Positions 24,837 through 33,874 of a DNA stretch of 64,000 nucleotides are shown here, piece by piece. Origin of the DNA: Novosphingobium sp. GTDB lineage: Bacteria; Pseudomonadota; Alphaproteobacteria; Sphingomonadales; Sphingomonadaceae. Where the stretch lies: NCBI RefSeq assembly GCF_039595395.1, contig NZ_JBCNLP010000001.1, positions 3,162,001 through 3,226,000 on the forward strand. The letters are read 5' to 3'. A model generated the notes under the pieces. It worked only from the letters and a program-made list of their open reading frames with translations, was not told the origin of the DNA and did no database searches. Within the stretch, counting starts at the first letter, position 1; each line of letters starts with the position of its first letter. Made by a program: the position numbers and the translations under genes.

Positions 24837-26399
24837 TCATTGGCCGGGGGCCGCGGGGGCGCGGTTTCCGGCGGGGAGGATGCAAATCAGGAAGGCAACG
24901 ACTGTGCCGATGCAAAGCTGGAAGGGGAAGGACAGGCTGGCCAGCACCTCGGGGAAAGCAAGAGCGCGGGCGATAGAGGGCTGAAGCAACAGAACCGTGA
25001 CAAAGCCGCCCAGCAGCGCCGCGATCACCGAGCCTGTCGAGCCGCGCTGGGTAAACAGCGCCGTGAAATAGACGCCCAGCAGCCCGGCATAGGTGAAGAC
25101 CATGACCTGAAGCGCGAACTCCAGCAGGCCCATCTGGGTGTAGCGCTGCCAATAGAAGGAGACGACCGCCATCAGGAACATGGCAAAGCCGATCACTCCC
25201 ATCCCCGCGCGACCGGCCTGAACGTAATGCTGTTCGGGCGCGTCTCCGCGCTTTTCGCGCCAGGGGCGGTAGAAATCCTGCACCAGCACCGAGGACATGG
25301 CGTTGAGCGCCGAATTGGTCGTCGCCACCGCCGCCGCGCAGATGCCCACCGTCACCAGCCCGCGCAGACCGCCGGGAAGCTGGGTGAGGATGTAATGCAT
25401 GAAGATGCTGATCTTCTCGCCGCCGAAGCGGTTGGCGGCCAGAGCGGTGGTGCCGCCCATCAGATCGGGACGGTCATAGAACACATAGAGCAGCAGGCCG
25501 ATCACGATGAACAGCCCCACCACCGGCACCGTGCCCAGCACCGACATATAGAGCCCGCGCGCGCTGGTCTTCGCGTCCGCGCAGGAGAGCAGGCGCTGCG
25601 TGGTGTCCTGATCCATCCCGGCATTGGCGATGTAGAGCAAGGTCATGCCCAGCACGACCGCAGGCATGGAAAAAGGATGCGAGGGCGAGAGCGACAGATC
25701 GAACAGCCGCAGCTTGTTGACGCCCTCTGGCGTGTGCATCAGCCCGTCGATGATCTGGCTGTTGGTCGCGGGGATCGCGTAACGCAGGAACACCAGCACC
25801 GCGATGGCCGAGCCGAGATAGACGCAGAACTGGATCAAATCGTTCCACAGCACGGATTTGAGGCCGCCCACAAAGGTGAACAGCACGCTGGCCACCACCA
25901 GCAAAGCCGCCGCGATCATGATCCCCTGAGCGCCCACGCTGCCCGTCATCACCATGGCCAGTGCAATCGCCGCCAGATAGACGCGCGCGCCACCGGCGAA
26001 CACACGCCCGATCAGGAACATGCCGCCCGCCCAGCGCGTGGCCTTTTCGCTGAAGCGCAGGGTCAGCAGCTCGTAAGCGGTGGTCGCCTTGATGCGGTAG
26101 AAGCGCGGGATCATCACATGGGCCACAAAGATCGCGCCCAGAAGCCCGCCGATGTTGCCGCTCAGATAGGTGAGATCGCCGTGATAGCCATAATCGGGCC
26201 CGCCCAGAAAGGTCGCCGCCGATTGCGTGGCCGACAGCACCGAGACCGCCGCCAGCCAGGACGGCACACTGCCCCCGGCCAGAAAATACTCGCGCGCCGA
26301 ACCGGTGCTGCGCGGGGTGAAGACCCAGCCCCCGCCCACCAGCAGCAGGATGTAGAGGCCGATCACCAGCCAGTCTGCCATGGAAAAGGGCAGCGTCAT
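24837..26399 (-). CDS. SSS-family sodium:solute symporter for an amino sugar
   Basis: A 520-residue inner-membrane carrier of the SSS/SLC5 family with about 13-14 membrane segments. It opens DWLVIGLYILLLVGGGWVF, with REYFLAGGSVPSWLAAVSVLSATQSAATFLGGPDYGY, the helix-1 unwinding and sodium-site region of SSS carriers. NAGMDQDTTQRLLSCADAKTSARG is the helix 8 region. Its place between a TonB receptor and murQ implies uptake of MurNAc, anhydro-MurNAc or GlcNAc from the periplasm; sphingomonads commonly use SSS carriers in place of phosphotransferase systems here. Substrate is inferred from context. The end is translationally close to murQ (17 bp). Confidence 0.87.
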   Translation of the reverse strand: MTLPFSMADWLVIGLYILLLVGGGWVFTPRSTGSAREYFLAGGSVPSWLAAVSVLSATQSAATFLGGPDYGYHGDLTYLSGNIGGLLGAIFVAHVMIPRFYRIKATTAYELLTLRFSEKATRWAGGMFLIGRVFAGGARVYLAAIALAMVMTGSVGAQGIMIAAALLVVASVLFTFVGGLKSVLWNDLIQFCVYLGSAIAVLVFLRYAIPATNSQIIDGLMHTPEGVNKLRLFDLSLSPSHPFSMPAVVLGMTLLYIANAGMDQDTTQRLLSCADAKTSARGLYMSVLGTVPVVGLFIVIGLLLYVFYDRPDLMGGTTALAANRFGGEKISIFMHYILTQLPGGLRGLVTVGICAAAVATTNSALNAMSSVLVQDFYRPWREKRGDAPEQHYVQAGRAGMGVIGFAMFLMAVVSFYWQRYTQMGLLEFALQVMVFTYAGLLGVYFTALFTQRGSTGSVIAALLGGFVTVLLLQPSIARALAFPEVLASLSFPFQLCIGTVVAFLICILPAGNRAPAAPGQ

Positions 26400-26446
26400 G
26401 AAGAAGTCTCCGCGATGGAAAAGGCCATCGAAAGGAAAAGGCAGCC

Positions 26447-26468
26447 CCCGACCGGCAAACCGGCCGGG
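26447..26468 (-). terminator. Intercistronic hairpin between receptor and symporter
   Basis: CCCGACCGG pairs with CCGGCCGGG (one A-C mismatch) around CAAA, in the 88-bp gap after the receptor stop. In the transcribed direction a TTTTCC stretch follows. It probably acts as a partial terminator or RNA stabiliser, so that the receptor is made in excess over the carrier. Confidence 0.5.
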
Positions 26469-26487
26469 AGCCGCAGGCAGGGTAAAC

Positions 26488-29229
26488 CTAGATACGCGCC
26501 GTCAGCGAAATGCCCACGGTGCGGCCCATGATGTCATAGGTATCGGGGAAGGTGTTGAACACGCCGCCGGTCGAGACAAACGGCGGGCTCTTGTCGAAGA
26601 TGTTGTAGAGGCCGGCGCTCATCGTCACCACATCGGTGAACTTGTAGCTGGCCGAGAGGTCGAACGTGTCCTGCGCGGCGATGGTCTCGGTCGAGCCCAC
26701 CGTGCTGGAGCGCACCTTACCGATACGGTTCCAGTCGAACTGCACCACGCCCTTGTCGAACAGCCAGCCCATGCCCGCCGTGTGGCGATAGGCGGGCTGC
26801 ACCAGCGTCGTGCCGTCGCTCGAGCAGGTGGCGCCGAAGGTGCCCTTGCACTGCACCGCCGAAACGGTCGAGTTGGCCTGGATCAGATAGGAGGTCACGA
26901 TGTTGCCCTGATAGCTGAAGCGCATGCCCTTGCCCGGCAGCCAAGCGGCACGCGCCGTGTAGCTGGCGGCAATGTCCAGACCGCGCTGCAGCAGGCGGCC
27001 CAGATTCTGGTTGTTCACAAAGGCATCCTTGAAGGAGCCGTCAGCATTGCGCGTCACCAGCCCGCACAGCGGATTGCTGGCGGTGGGGTTGGTGACATAG
27101 CAGCTCGTGATCGCCGCGATGGGCTGGATCACGCCGACCGCGCCGCGCAGGTCGAGATTGTACCAATCGACCGAGACGTTGAGGCCCGGAATGAAGGTGG
27201 GCGTCAGCACCGCGCCCAGCGTCTTGGTGTAGCCGGTTTCGGGCTTCAGCGCGGGGTTGCCACCGTAATAGTAATTGCCCGTCAGATAGGTGGGCGAGAA
27301 GCTGTTGGTCGATCCGACAGCAGGCGCACCAAAGCGGGCGCATTGCGCGGCATTGCCGGTGCCCAGCACGCAGGGATCGCCGCCGTAACGCGGGGTAAGG
27401 CGCGCCACGGTGATGAGGTTGTTGAAGGGCAGCGAGGACATGCCCGCGGCAAACTCACCGAAGTTGGGGGTGCGCAGCACGCTCTGATAGGTGCCGCGGA
27501 AGCGCAGATTGCGGTCCACCTGCCAATTGGCCTCGGCCTTCCAGGTGCCGTGATTGCCGAAGAGGTTGTAGGAGGAATAGCGATAGGCCCCGCCCACATC
27601 CAGCTTGCGGATAAAGGGCGTGTCATGGATCAGCGGGATCAGCACCTCGCCATAGAGTTCCTTGACGTCGAACTCGCCATTGTAGGCGGCCTGCACGCCC
27701 TCGCGGTAGGTGTTGCCCGTCAGCAGCGGCGCATCCTGACCGATCGTGGCGGTCTCACGCCGGTACTCCACGCCGACTGCAAAGCCGATCGGGCCTGCGG
27801 GCAGCGAGAAGACATCGGCCAGCGAACCGCTGATCGTGCCCGCCGTGACGAACTGGTCGCGCGTGCGGCGGAAGCCGTTGATCGAGCTGCCCAAGGCGCT
27901 CGCCAGACCCGAAGAGTTCGGCCCGAAAATGTTCACCGTGTTGACGATGGAGGCGAAATTGTTCGCGCCGCTGGCATTGGTGACCAGACCATCGCCGGTG
28001 ATCTCGGTGTTCTCGCTCGAACGACCATACTGGGCGTAGACATTCCACTTGATATGCGGCGTCAGCGGGCCCCGGAAGCCACCCTGCACCTGCAGCGTGT
28101 TGCGCTCGGTATCGTAATTGACCAGCCCCAGCTCGGCCAGCGAGCGCGAGACATTGACCTGCGCCGTGCCGTTCACAAAGGTGAGCTGGTTGCGGATGGC
28201 GTCGGTCAGGAAAGGATTGCTGGCGCTGATCCCCACCGTCTGGTTGACGGCGGCAGGCGCGGCGCCCGGCGTGCCGGTTTCCTGGCTGCGCATATGGGTG
28301 AACATGGCGCGGCCATAGAATTCGACCTGCGGCGTGATCTCATATTTGAACAGCGCGGCGGCATTGATGCGCTTGAGCGGCGAGGTCAGCGGGTACGAAC
28401 CGGAAATGTTCGAGGTGGCCGAAGGGTTGGTGGTGAAAGCCCCGGCATCGGTGAAGCCGAACTTGCGCCCGCTCGCCACATCGGTGAAGACGCCGCCCAC
28501 GCTGGGGATGGTCTGGTTGGGGGTGTTGGCCCAGTCGCGCTGACCGGCGCGCACGCCGTCGCGCTGGGTGTAATCCACCGCCAGCACCAGATGGCCGCGA
28601 TCGCCCAGCTTGGAACCCCAGGTCAGCGAGCCGCCGTAATTGGCGCCGCCGCCGCGGGTGGCGAGGCGACCCGTGGTGCTGGCCTGAATGCCCTTGAACT
28701 CATCGTTGAGGATGAAGTTGACCACACCGGCCACGGCGTCCGCGCCATAAACCGCCGCCGCGCCGCCCGTCAGCACATCGACGCGTTTGATCAGCGAGGC
28801 GGGCAGTGCATTGGCGTCAACCGAGTTGCGGAAGCCGAAAGGCGCGGCGCGCGTGCCGTCGATCAGCACAAGGGTGCGGCTCTGGCCGAAGTTGCGCAGT
28901 TCCAGCACATTGGCGCCGAAGGCATCGCTGCCCTGCGAACCCTGACGGACACCGCCCGAAAGCTGGGGCAGCTTGGTCGAGAAATCCTCGATGGTCATCG
29001 CCGACTGCAGCTTGATCGCCTCCTGATTGGTGGAGGAGATCGGGCTGCTGGCGGTCAGCCCCGGCACGGCGATGCGCGTGCCGGTGACGACGATTTCACC
29101 CTGCGGCGCCTCAGCGGCGGGAGCAGCCGGAGCGGCAGCCGTATCCTGCGCATGGACGGCAACCGCCCCCTGCGCCAGCGCGATAGCCAGTGCCGCCGTG
29201 GCAATGGCGCGACGATCCAATGTAGCCAT
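26488..29229 (-). CDS. TonB-dependent receptor for amino-sugar/muropeptide fragments
   Basis: A 913-residue outer-membrane active transporter. The signal peptide ends at AVHAQDTAAA and is followed by a Pro/Ala linker and the TonB box region GEIVVTGTRI. The plug domain (about residues 55-190) contains FSTKLPQLSGG, ELRNFGQSRTLVLIDG and VDVLTGGAAAVYGADAVAGVVNF. The 22-strand barrel follows, ending YDIMGRTVGISLTARI. No N-terminal STN domain is present, so it is not a sigma-factor-linked transducer. Genome context (symporter, murQ, nagR, anmK) points to MurNAc- or GlcNAc-containing fragments as ligand. The candidate NagR site at 29374-29390 lies about 145 bp upstream of the start. Confidence 0.92.
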   Translation of the reverse strand: MATLDRRAIATAALAIALAQGAVAVHAQDTAAAPAAPAAEAPQGEIVVTGTRIAVPGLTASSPISSTNQEAIKLQSAMTIEDFSTKLPQLSGGVRQGSQGSDAFGANVLELRNFGQSRTLVLIDGTRAAPFGFRNSVDANALPASLIKRVDVLTGGAAAVYGADAVAGVVNFILNDEFKGIQASTTGRLATRGGGANYGGSLTWGSKLGDRGHLVLAVDYTQRDGVRAGQRDWANTPNQTIPSVGGVFTDVASGRKFGFTDAGAFTTNPSATSNISGSYPLTSPLKRINAAALFKYEITPQVEFYGRAMFTHMRSQETGTPGAAPAAVNQTVGISASNPFLTDAIRNQLTFVNGTAQVNVSRSLAELGLVNYDTERNTLQVQGGFRGPLTPHIKWNVYAQYGRSSENTEITGDGLVTNASGANNFASIVNTVNIFGPNSSGLASALGSSINGFRRTRDQFVTAGTISGSLADVFSLPAGPIGFAVGVEYRRETATIGQDAPLLTGNTYREGVQAAYNGEFDVKELYGEVLIPLIHDTPFIRKLDVGGAYRYSSYNLFGNHGTWKAEANWQVDRNLRFRGTYQSVLRTPNFGEFAAGMSSLPFNNLITVARLTPRYGGDPCVLGTGNAAQCARFGAPAVGSTNSFSPTYLTGNYYYGGNPALKPETGYTKTLGAVLTPTFIPGLNVSVDWYNLDLRGAVGVIQPIAAITSCYVTNPTASNPLCGLVTRNADGSFKDAFVNNQNLGRLLQRGLDIAASYTARAAWLPGKGMRFSYQGNIVTSYLIQANSTVSAVQCKGTFGATCSSDGTTLVQPAYRHTAGMGWLFDKGVVQFDWNRIGKVRSSTVGSTETIAAQDTFDLSASYKFTDVVTMSAGLYNIFDKSPPFVSTGGVFNTFPDTYDIMGRTVGISLTARI

Positions 29230-29373
29230 AGTTCTAAGCCCTCTTTTTTGTTCCCTGAAGTGTTCTGTGCATCCGGTTCATCAACGATGCCCCGCCCTTC
29301 TCTCCACACGGCGGGATCATGGGTGATGCCCAAATCTTCCGCCTGATATGCATTGCTGTGCCAAAAAGCAATC

Positions 29374-29390
29374 AGTGGTATTCGACTGGT
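29374..29390 (-). promoter_or_regulatory. Candidate NagR operator, site 1
   Basis: On the minus strand the 17 bases read ACCAGTCGAATACCACT and match the site at 30560 at 14 of 17 positions (ACCAGTnnAATRCCACT). It is a direct-repeat-like pair of ACCA[GC]T half-sites. It lies 4 bp after the anmK stop and ahead of the receptor gene. Confidence 0.6.
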
Positions 29391-29393
29391 AGC

Positions 29394-30503
29394 CTACCCC
29401 TGAACCATCGCCGCCGCGCAGGCCGGGCGCCACAGCCGTCCGCCGGTCAGCGGCGCGGCAACGCCGGTGGTGCCGGGGAAGGTCAGCGGCAGGCCACGCA
29501 GACTGCGCGCCGCCAGAAAGCCCATCGCCTCGGCCTCGACGAAATCGCTGCGCAGGCCCACGGAATCGGCGGCGCGGCAATCGCCCAGCCTCTCACGCAG
29601 GCCCTGCATCAACACCGGATTGTGGCAACCGCCGCCGCAGACCACCCATGTCGCGGGCGCTTCGGGCAGGCTGCCGACCGCCAGCGCCACCGAGTCCACG
29701 GTGAAGGCGGTCAGCGTCGCCACGGCATCCTCCAGCGTGTAATCCCACACCCAATCGAGCGAAAAATCATAGCGATCGAGCGACTTGGCGCCCCGAGCAC
29801 GGAAATGCTCATGCGAGAGCAGATCGGCCAGAACCTGCCTGTCCACCTGCCCCGCCGCCGCCAGCCGCCCGCCATCGTCGTAACGCCCGGCGCCGCGCTG
29901 CTGCACCACCAGATCGATCAGACCATTGGCCGGGCCGGTGTCGAAAGCAACCAACTCGCCATCGGCGCCGATCCACGTCAGATTGGCCACGCCGCCCAGA
30001 TTGAGGAAGCCCACCGGGCCTTTCAGCCCCAGAAACCGCGTCAAAGCCGCGTGATAGGCGGGCACCAGCGGCGCCCCCTCACCCCCGGCGCGCAGATCGT
30101 CCTGACGCATCGCCGCGACCACCGGCACATCCAGCGCATCGGCCAGATCCTGCGGGTCACCGATCTGCACTGAAAGCTGACGACGCGGGCGATGCAGCAG
30201 CGTCTGCCCATGAAAACCCACCAGATCGGGCTTGCGACCAGCCTGCGCGATCAGTTCCAAACCGGCGCGTTCATGCGCCGCATCGATCACGGCAGCGGCC
30301 TCCGCGAAACTGGCAGGCTGAGGCCCATACCCATCCCAATCCAGCGCATCCTGCGTGGCCGAGACCACCACCGCGCGCTCCGCATCGGTGAAGGGCACCA
30401 GCAAGGCCGGACCGAAGCGCTCGATCGACTCGCCGTCGGTTTCGATCATCGCGACATCGACGCCATCCAGCGACGTTCCGCTCATATACCCCATGACCAG
30501 CAT
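29394..30503 (-). CDS. anmK: Anhydro-N-acetylmuramic acid kinase
   Basis: Phosphorylates and hydrates 1,6-anhydro-MurNAc to MurNAc-6-P with ATP, the entry step for recycled or scavenged murein sugar. The 369-residue length equals that of known AnmK. Family motifs are all present: MGYMSGTSLDGVDVAMIETD (ATP loop), LVGFHGQTLLHRP (catalytic Asp region), VGFLNLGGVANLTWIG, AFDTGPANGLID and TWVVCGGGCHNPVLM. The product goes to MurQ (23929). The gene lies on the same strand as the receptor operon, 164 bp upstream, and is divergent from nagB-II across a 106-bp gap with a candidate NagR site. Identification is firm. Confidence 0.94.
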   Translation of the reverse strand: MLVMGYMSGTSLDGVDVAMIETDGESIERFGPALLVPFTDAERAVVVSATQDALDWDGYGPQPASFAEAAAVIDAAHERAGLELIAQAGRKPDLVGFHGQTLLHRPRRQLSVQIGDPQDLADALDVPVVAAMRQDDLRAGGEGAPLVPAYHAALTRFLGLKGPVGFLNLGGVANLTWIGADGELVAFDTGPANGLIDLVVQQRGAGRYDDGGRLAAAGQVDRQVLADLLSHEHFRARGAKSLDRYDFSLDWVWDYTLEDAVATLTAFTVDSVALAVGSLPEAPATWVVCGGGCHNPVLMQGLRERLGDCRAADSVGLRSDFVEAEAMGFLAARSLRGLPLTFPGTTGVAAPLTGGRLWRPACAAAMVQG

Positions 30504-30559
30504 CGGCTATCATCCTCTCATCTGGACTCATGGCTATCATCGCCACGCCTCACATGCAA

Positions 30560-30576
30560 ACCAGTTTAATGCCACT
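30560..30576 (+). promoter_or_regulatory. Candidate NagR operator, site 2
   Basis: ACCAGTTTAATGCCACT lies between the divergent anmK and nagB-II starts, 34 bp ahead of the latter. It shares ACCAGTnnAATRCCACT with the site ahead of the TonB receptor. Sharing by two arms of one pathway next to a GntR/UTRA gene is the main reason for calling it an operator. Confidence 0.6.
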
Positions 30577-30609
30577 TGCGAAAATGGACAGAACCGGTAT
30601 GGTCAAACC

Positions 30610-31665
30610 ATGATTTCCATCGCCCCCACCGTCGCCACAAAAATGGCATCGGAGGCCCGTGAGGCCCCGGCGCTGTGCCTTGCCCAACTCCGCCTCAACG
30701 CGGGCCTGATGCGGGAGGCGGGCAAGCGCCTGCGCGACCTTGCCCCGCCCTTTGCCGCCACGCTGGCGCGGGGCAGCTCCGACCAGGCGGCCGGTTTCGC
30801 CAAATTCCTGCTGGAAACCCGAGTCGGCCTGCCCACCGTCAGCCATGCCCCCTCGATCGGCTCGCTTTATCAGGCCACCTCGAAGCATTTCCGCGATGTG
30901 CCGCTGATCGCCATCTCGCAATCGGGCCGCAGCCCGGATCTGCTGGCCGCAGCGCAAGACGCCAAGCTGCGCGGCGCGGTGGTGGTCGCGGTGGTCAATG
31001 ATGCCGCCTCGCCGCTGGCCGATCTGGCCGATATCGTCATCCCGGTGCATGCGGGCACGGAAACCAGCGTCGCGGCGACCAAGAGCTTCGTTTGCACCCT
31101 CTTCGCCCTGGCTCATCTGGCCGCCGAATGGAGCGGTGACGCGGAGCTTCTGGCCGCCCTCACCCATGCCGGGCCGGTGCTGGAACAGGCCGCTCAGGCC
31201 GACTGGTCCGCCGCCGTGCCGCTGCTGCTCGCCGCCGAGGAGATGCTGGTGCTGGGGCGCGGCCCCACGCTGACCATCGCCGGGGAAGCCGCGCTGAAAC
31301 TGAAGGAAACCAGCAGCCTGCATGCCGAGGCCTTCAGCAGCGCCGAGGTCGCCCATGGCCCGATGACGCTGGTGGGCGCAGGCGATCCCGTGCTGGCCTT
31401 CGCCCCGCTCGACGCCGCGCGCGAGGGGCTGAAGGACCGTCTGGCCGATTTCGCGGCGCGCGGCGCGCGGGTGATCGCCGCCGGCCTGCCCGAGGACACC
31501 GCCTCGGCCGAGCTGGTGCTGCCCTTCGATGCCGATGTTCACCCGATCATCGGCGCCATCGCCCAGATCCAGAGCTTTTACGGACTGGCCAATGGTCTGG
31601 CCCTGGCGCGCGGCTGCAATCCCGACAATCCGCCCCATCTCAACAAGGTGACCCGCACATTATGA
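30610..31665 (+). CDS. nagB-II: SIS-type glucosamine-6-phosphate deaminase (NagB-II)
   Basis: A 351-residue protein with two SIS domains, resembling the isomerase half of GlmS without the glutaminase. Motifs: TLARGSSDQAAGFAKFLLE, AISQSGRSPDLLAAAQ, GTETSVAATKSFVCTL, GRGPTLTIAGEAALKLKE, SSLHAEAFSSAEVAHGP. In operons with nagA such proteins replace classical NagB and turn GlcN-6-P into fructose-6-P and ammonia. The frame is open 5' to 30355, but the ATG at 30610 is preferred because it follows the candidate operator. The next gene, nagA, overlaps by ATGA. It could also be annotated as a GlmS-like sugar isomerase. Confidence 0.9.
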   Translation: MISIAPTVATKMASEAREAPALCLAQLRLNAGLMREAGKRLRDLAPPFAATLARGSSDQAAGFAKFLLETRVGLPTVSHAPSIGSLYQATSKHFRDVPLIAISQSGRSPDLLAAAQDAKLRGAVVVAVVNDAASPLADLADIVIPVHAGTETSVAATKSFVCTLFALAHLAAEWSGDAELLAALTHAGPVLEQAAQADWSAAVPLLLAAEEMLVLGRGPTLTIAGEAALKLKETSSLHAEAFSSAEVAHGPMTLVGAGDPVLAFAPLDAAREGLKDRLADFAARGARVIAAGLPEDTASAELVLPFDADVHPIIGAIAQIQSFYGLANGLALARGCNPDNPPHLNKVTRTL

Positions 31666-32813
31666 CCGGGCCTACTGCGCTTCTTGGCGCGCATATCGTG
31701 CTGCCGCATGGGGTCGTGCAGCATCAGGCGCTGTTGATCGCGGACGGGCGGATCCTGGGCCTTGCCGCGCCCGGCGATGTGCCCGACGGCTATCAGCGCG
31801 TCGATCTGGGCGGCGGCACGCTGCTGCCCGGCTTTATCGACACGCAGGTCAATGGCGGCGGCGATGTGCTGTTCAACGACCAGACCAGCGTCGAGGGCAT
31901 CCGCGCCATCGCGCAGGCGCATCGCCAGTTCGGCACCACCGGCCTGATGCCCACGCTGATCAGCGACCATCCGCAGGTCGTCGATGCCGCGCTGGCGGCG
32001 GGCGAGGACGCGCTGGAACAGGGCGTGCCCGGCGTGCTGGGCCTGCATATCGAGGGGCCGCATCTCAACCCCGCGAAAAAGGGCATCCATGACCAGACGC
32101 GCTTCGCCGCCATCGACGCGCGGGTGATCGAGCGGCTGGGCGCGCCCACGCTGGGCCGCCGCATCGTCACGCTGGCGCCCGAGCTGGCCCCCAAGGGCGC
32201 GATTGCCGCGCTGACACTGGCGGGCGTGCTGGTCTGCGCCGGGCACAGCATGGCCGATTACGCCCAGACCCGCGCCGCTCTGGCCGAGGGGCTGGCTGGT
32301 TTCACCCATCTCTTCAACGCCATGACCCAGTTTTCCAGCCGCGAGCCCGGCATGGTCGGCGCGGCTTTGGAGGATCGGGGCACCCATGTCGGGCTGATCG
32401 TCGACGGGCTGCATGTCCACCCCGCCGCCCTGCGCGTGGCGCTGATGGCGCGCGGCAGCGAAGGCGCGATGCTGGTGACCGATGCCATGCCGCCGGTGGG
32501 TGGTCAGGGTCTGGATTTCACGCTGATGGGCACGCGCATCACCGTCAAGGATGGCGATTGCCGGGGGCCGGACGGCACGCTGGCCGGATCGGGGCTGAGC
32601 ATGATCGCGGCCTTCAACAACACCATCACCATGCTGGGACAGGATCTGGTGACCGCCTCGCGCATGGCCAGCGGCAACCCCGCGCGCTTCCTGCGGCTGG
32701 AGCATGAGACCGGCAGCATCGCGCCGGGCCTGCGCGCCGATCTGGTGCATCTGGACGAGGCGCGCAATGTCACCGCGACATGGATCGCGGGGCAGCGCGA
32801 GGACCACGCATGA
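31662..32813 (+). CDS. nagA: N-acetylglucosamine-6-phosphate deacetylase
   Basis: Hydrolyses GlcNAc-6-P to GlcN-6-P and acetate in the cytosol. The 383 residues form an amidohydrolase TIM barrel with GFIDTQVNGGGDVLFND (metal-binding start), LHIEGPHLNPAKKGIHD (metal Glu), VCAGHSMADY and FTHLFNAMTQFSSREPG (metal His residues), GLIVDGLHVHP, and MLVTDAMPPVGG with the catalytic Asp. All functional residues appear intact. The start overlaps the nagB-II stop by four bases (ATGA), and the stop overlaps the next start in the same way, showing tight translational coupling across the operon. Confidence 0.95.
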   Translation: MTGPTALLGAHIVLPHGVVQHQALLIADGRILGLAAPGDVPDGYQRVDLGGGTLLPGFIDTQVNGGGDVLFNDQTSVEGIRAIAQAHRQFGTTGLMPTLISDHPQVVDAALAAGEDALEQGVPGVLGLHIEGPHLNPAKKGIHDQTRFAAIDARVIERLGAPTLGRRIVTLAPELAPKGAIAALTLAGVLVCAGHSMADYAQTRAALAEGLAGFTHLFNAMTQFSSREPGMVGAALEDRGTHVGLIVDGLHVHPAALRVALMARGSEGAMLVTDAMPPVGGQGLDFTLMGTRITVKDGDCRGPDGTLAGSGLSMIAAFNNTITMLGQDLVTASRMASGNPARFLRLEHETGSIAPGLRADLVHLDEARNVTATWIAGQREDHA

Positions 32814-33874
32814 TGCCTGATCTGGGACTCGTGGACGCGCGTTTCGGGCGCATCTGGAGCGAGGAAGAACGCAGCTATGTGGTCAGCACGCTGGCGGCGG
32901 CGGGGTACACTTTCTACCACTATAGCCCCAAGGCCGACCGGGCGCTGCGCCGCGACTGGCGCCAGCCCCACAGCGCCGAGCAGACCGCGATGCTGGGGCG
33001 CCTGTCAGCGCAGGTACGCGCCACCGGCATGCGCTTCGGCATCGCGCTGACGCCCGTCGGCTCGACGCATCCCTTCGACGATCAGGCCCGCGCCGATCTG
33101 GCCCGGCGGGTGGCCGATCTCGACGCCATCGGCGTGGACGATCTGGCGATCTTCTTCGACGATCTGCGCGGCGACATGCCCGATCTCGCCGCCCGTCAGG
33201 CTGAGGTGGTGAACTTCTGCGCCGGTCTGACGAAAGCCACAAGCGTCTATACCTGCCCCACCTATTACGCCGACGACCGCATCCTCGATGTGGTCTTCGG
33301 GGAGCGGCCCGCGAACTATCTGGCCGATCTGGGCCGCCTGCTCGCACCCGATGTGCAGGTCTACTGGACCGGCGAGGAGGTCTGCTCCCGCGCCATCGGC
33401 CCAGCGCATCTGGCCCGCGTGGCGCGCGAGCTGGGGCGCAAGGTCTGCCTGTGGGACAATTATCCGGTCAATGACGGCGCGCGCATGTCGCGCTTCCTGC
33501 ATCTGCGCGCGCTCACCGGGCGCGATCCGGCCAATGCCGTCCATATCAGCGGCCATGCGCTCAATCCGGCGGTGCAGGCGCATCTCTCCTGCATTCCCGC
33601 GCTGACCTTGCCGATGCTGTACCGGCAGGGCGAGGATTACGCCTATGGCGCCGCGTTCAACGATGCCTCGCGGCATCTGCTGGGCGATGATTTCGCGGCC
33701 CGCCTTCAGGACGATGTGCTGCTGTTTCAGGATATCGGGCATGAACGGCTCGGCGCGCGTGCAGAGCGGCTGCGGGATCGCTATGCGGGCATCGACCACC
33801 CCGCCGCGCGCGACATCCTGCGCTGGCTGAAGGGCGATGACATCATGACCGACGAGGAAGTCCAGACGCAATGA
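32810..33874 (+). CDS. GH84-type beta-N-acetylglucosaminidase-domain protein, cytosolic
   Basis: A 354-residue TIM-barrel protein of the NAGidase (GH84, O-GlcNAcase/hyaluronidase) superfamily. The family opening LVDARFGRIWSEEERSYVV, the tract YTFYHYSPKADRALRRDWRQP, and the adjacent catalytic Asp pair DDLAIFFDDLRGD are visible. VYWTGEEVCSRAIG and KVCLWDNYPVNDGARMSRFLH also match. No signal peptide is seen, so it should act in the cytosol on imported GlcNAc conjugates, unlike the large secreted GH84 enzymes. It is flanked by ATGA overlaps with nagA and dld. The precise substrate, perhaps GlcNAc-MurNAc disaccharide, is inferred from context. Confidence 0.85.
   Translation: MMPDLGLVDARFGRIWSEEERSYVVSTLAAAGYTFYHYSPKADRALRRDWRQPHSAEQTAMLGRLSAQVRATGMRFGIALTPVGSTHPFDDQARADLARRVADLDAIGVDDLAIFFDDLRGDMPDLAARQAEVVNFCAGLTKATSVYTCPTYYADDRILDVVFGERPANYLADLGRLLAPDVQVYWTGEEVCSRAIGPAHLARVARELGRKVCLWDNYPVNDGARMSRFLHLRALTGRDPANAVHISGHALNPAVQAHLSCIPALTLPMLYRQGEDYAYGAAFNDASRHLLGDDFAARLQDDVLLFQDIGHERLGARAERLRDRYAGIDHPAARDILRWLKGDDIMTDEEVQTQ

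Noticed and set aside
26380..29346. 988-codon open frame antisense to the TonB receptor
   Set aside because: Long antisense frames are expected in high-GC DNA opposite a strongly codon-biased gene. The translation is Arg/His/Gly-rich without domains, while the opposite strand encodes a complete receptor.
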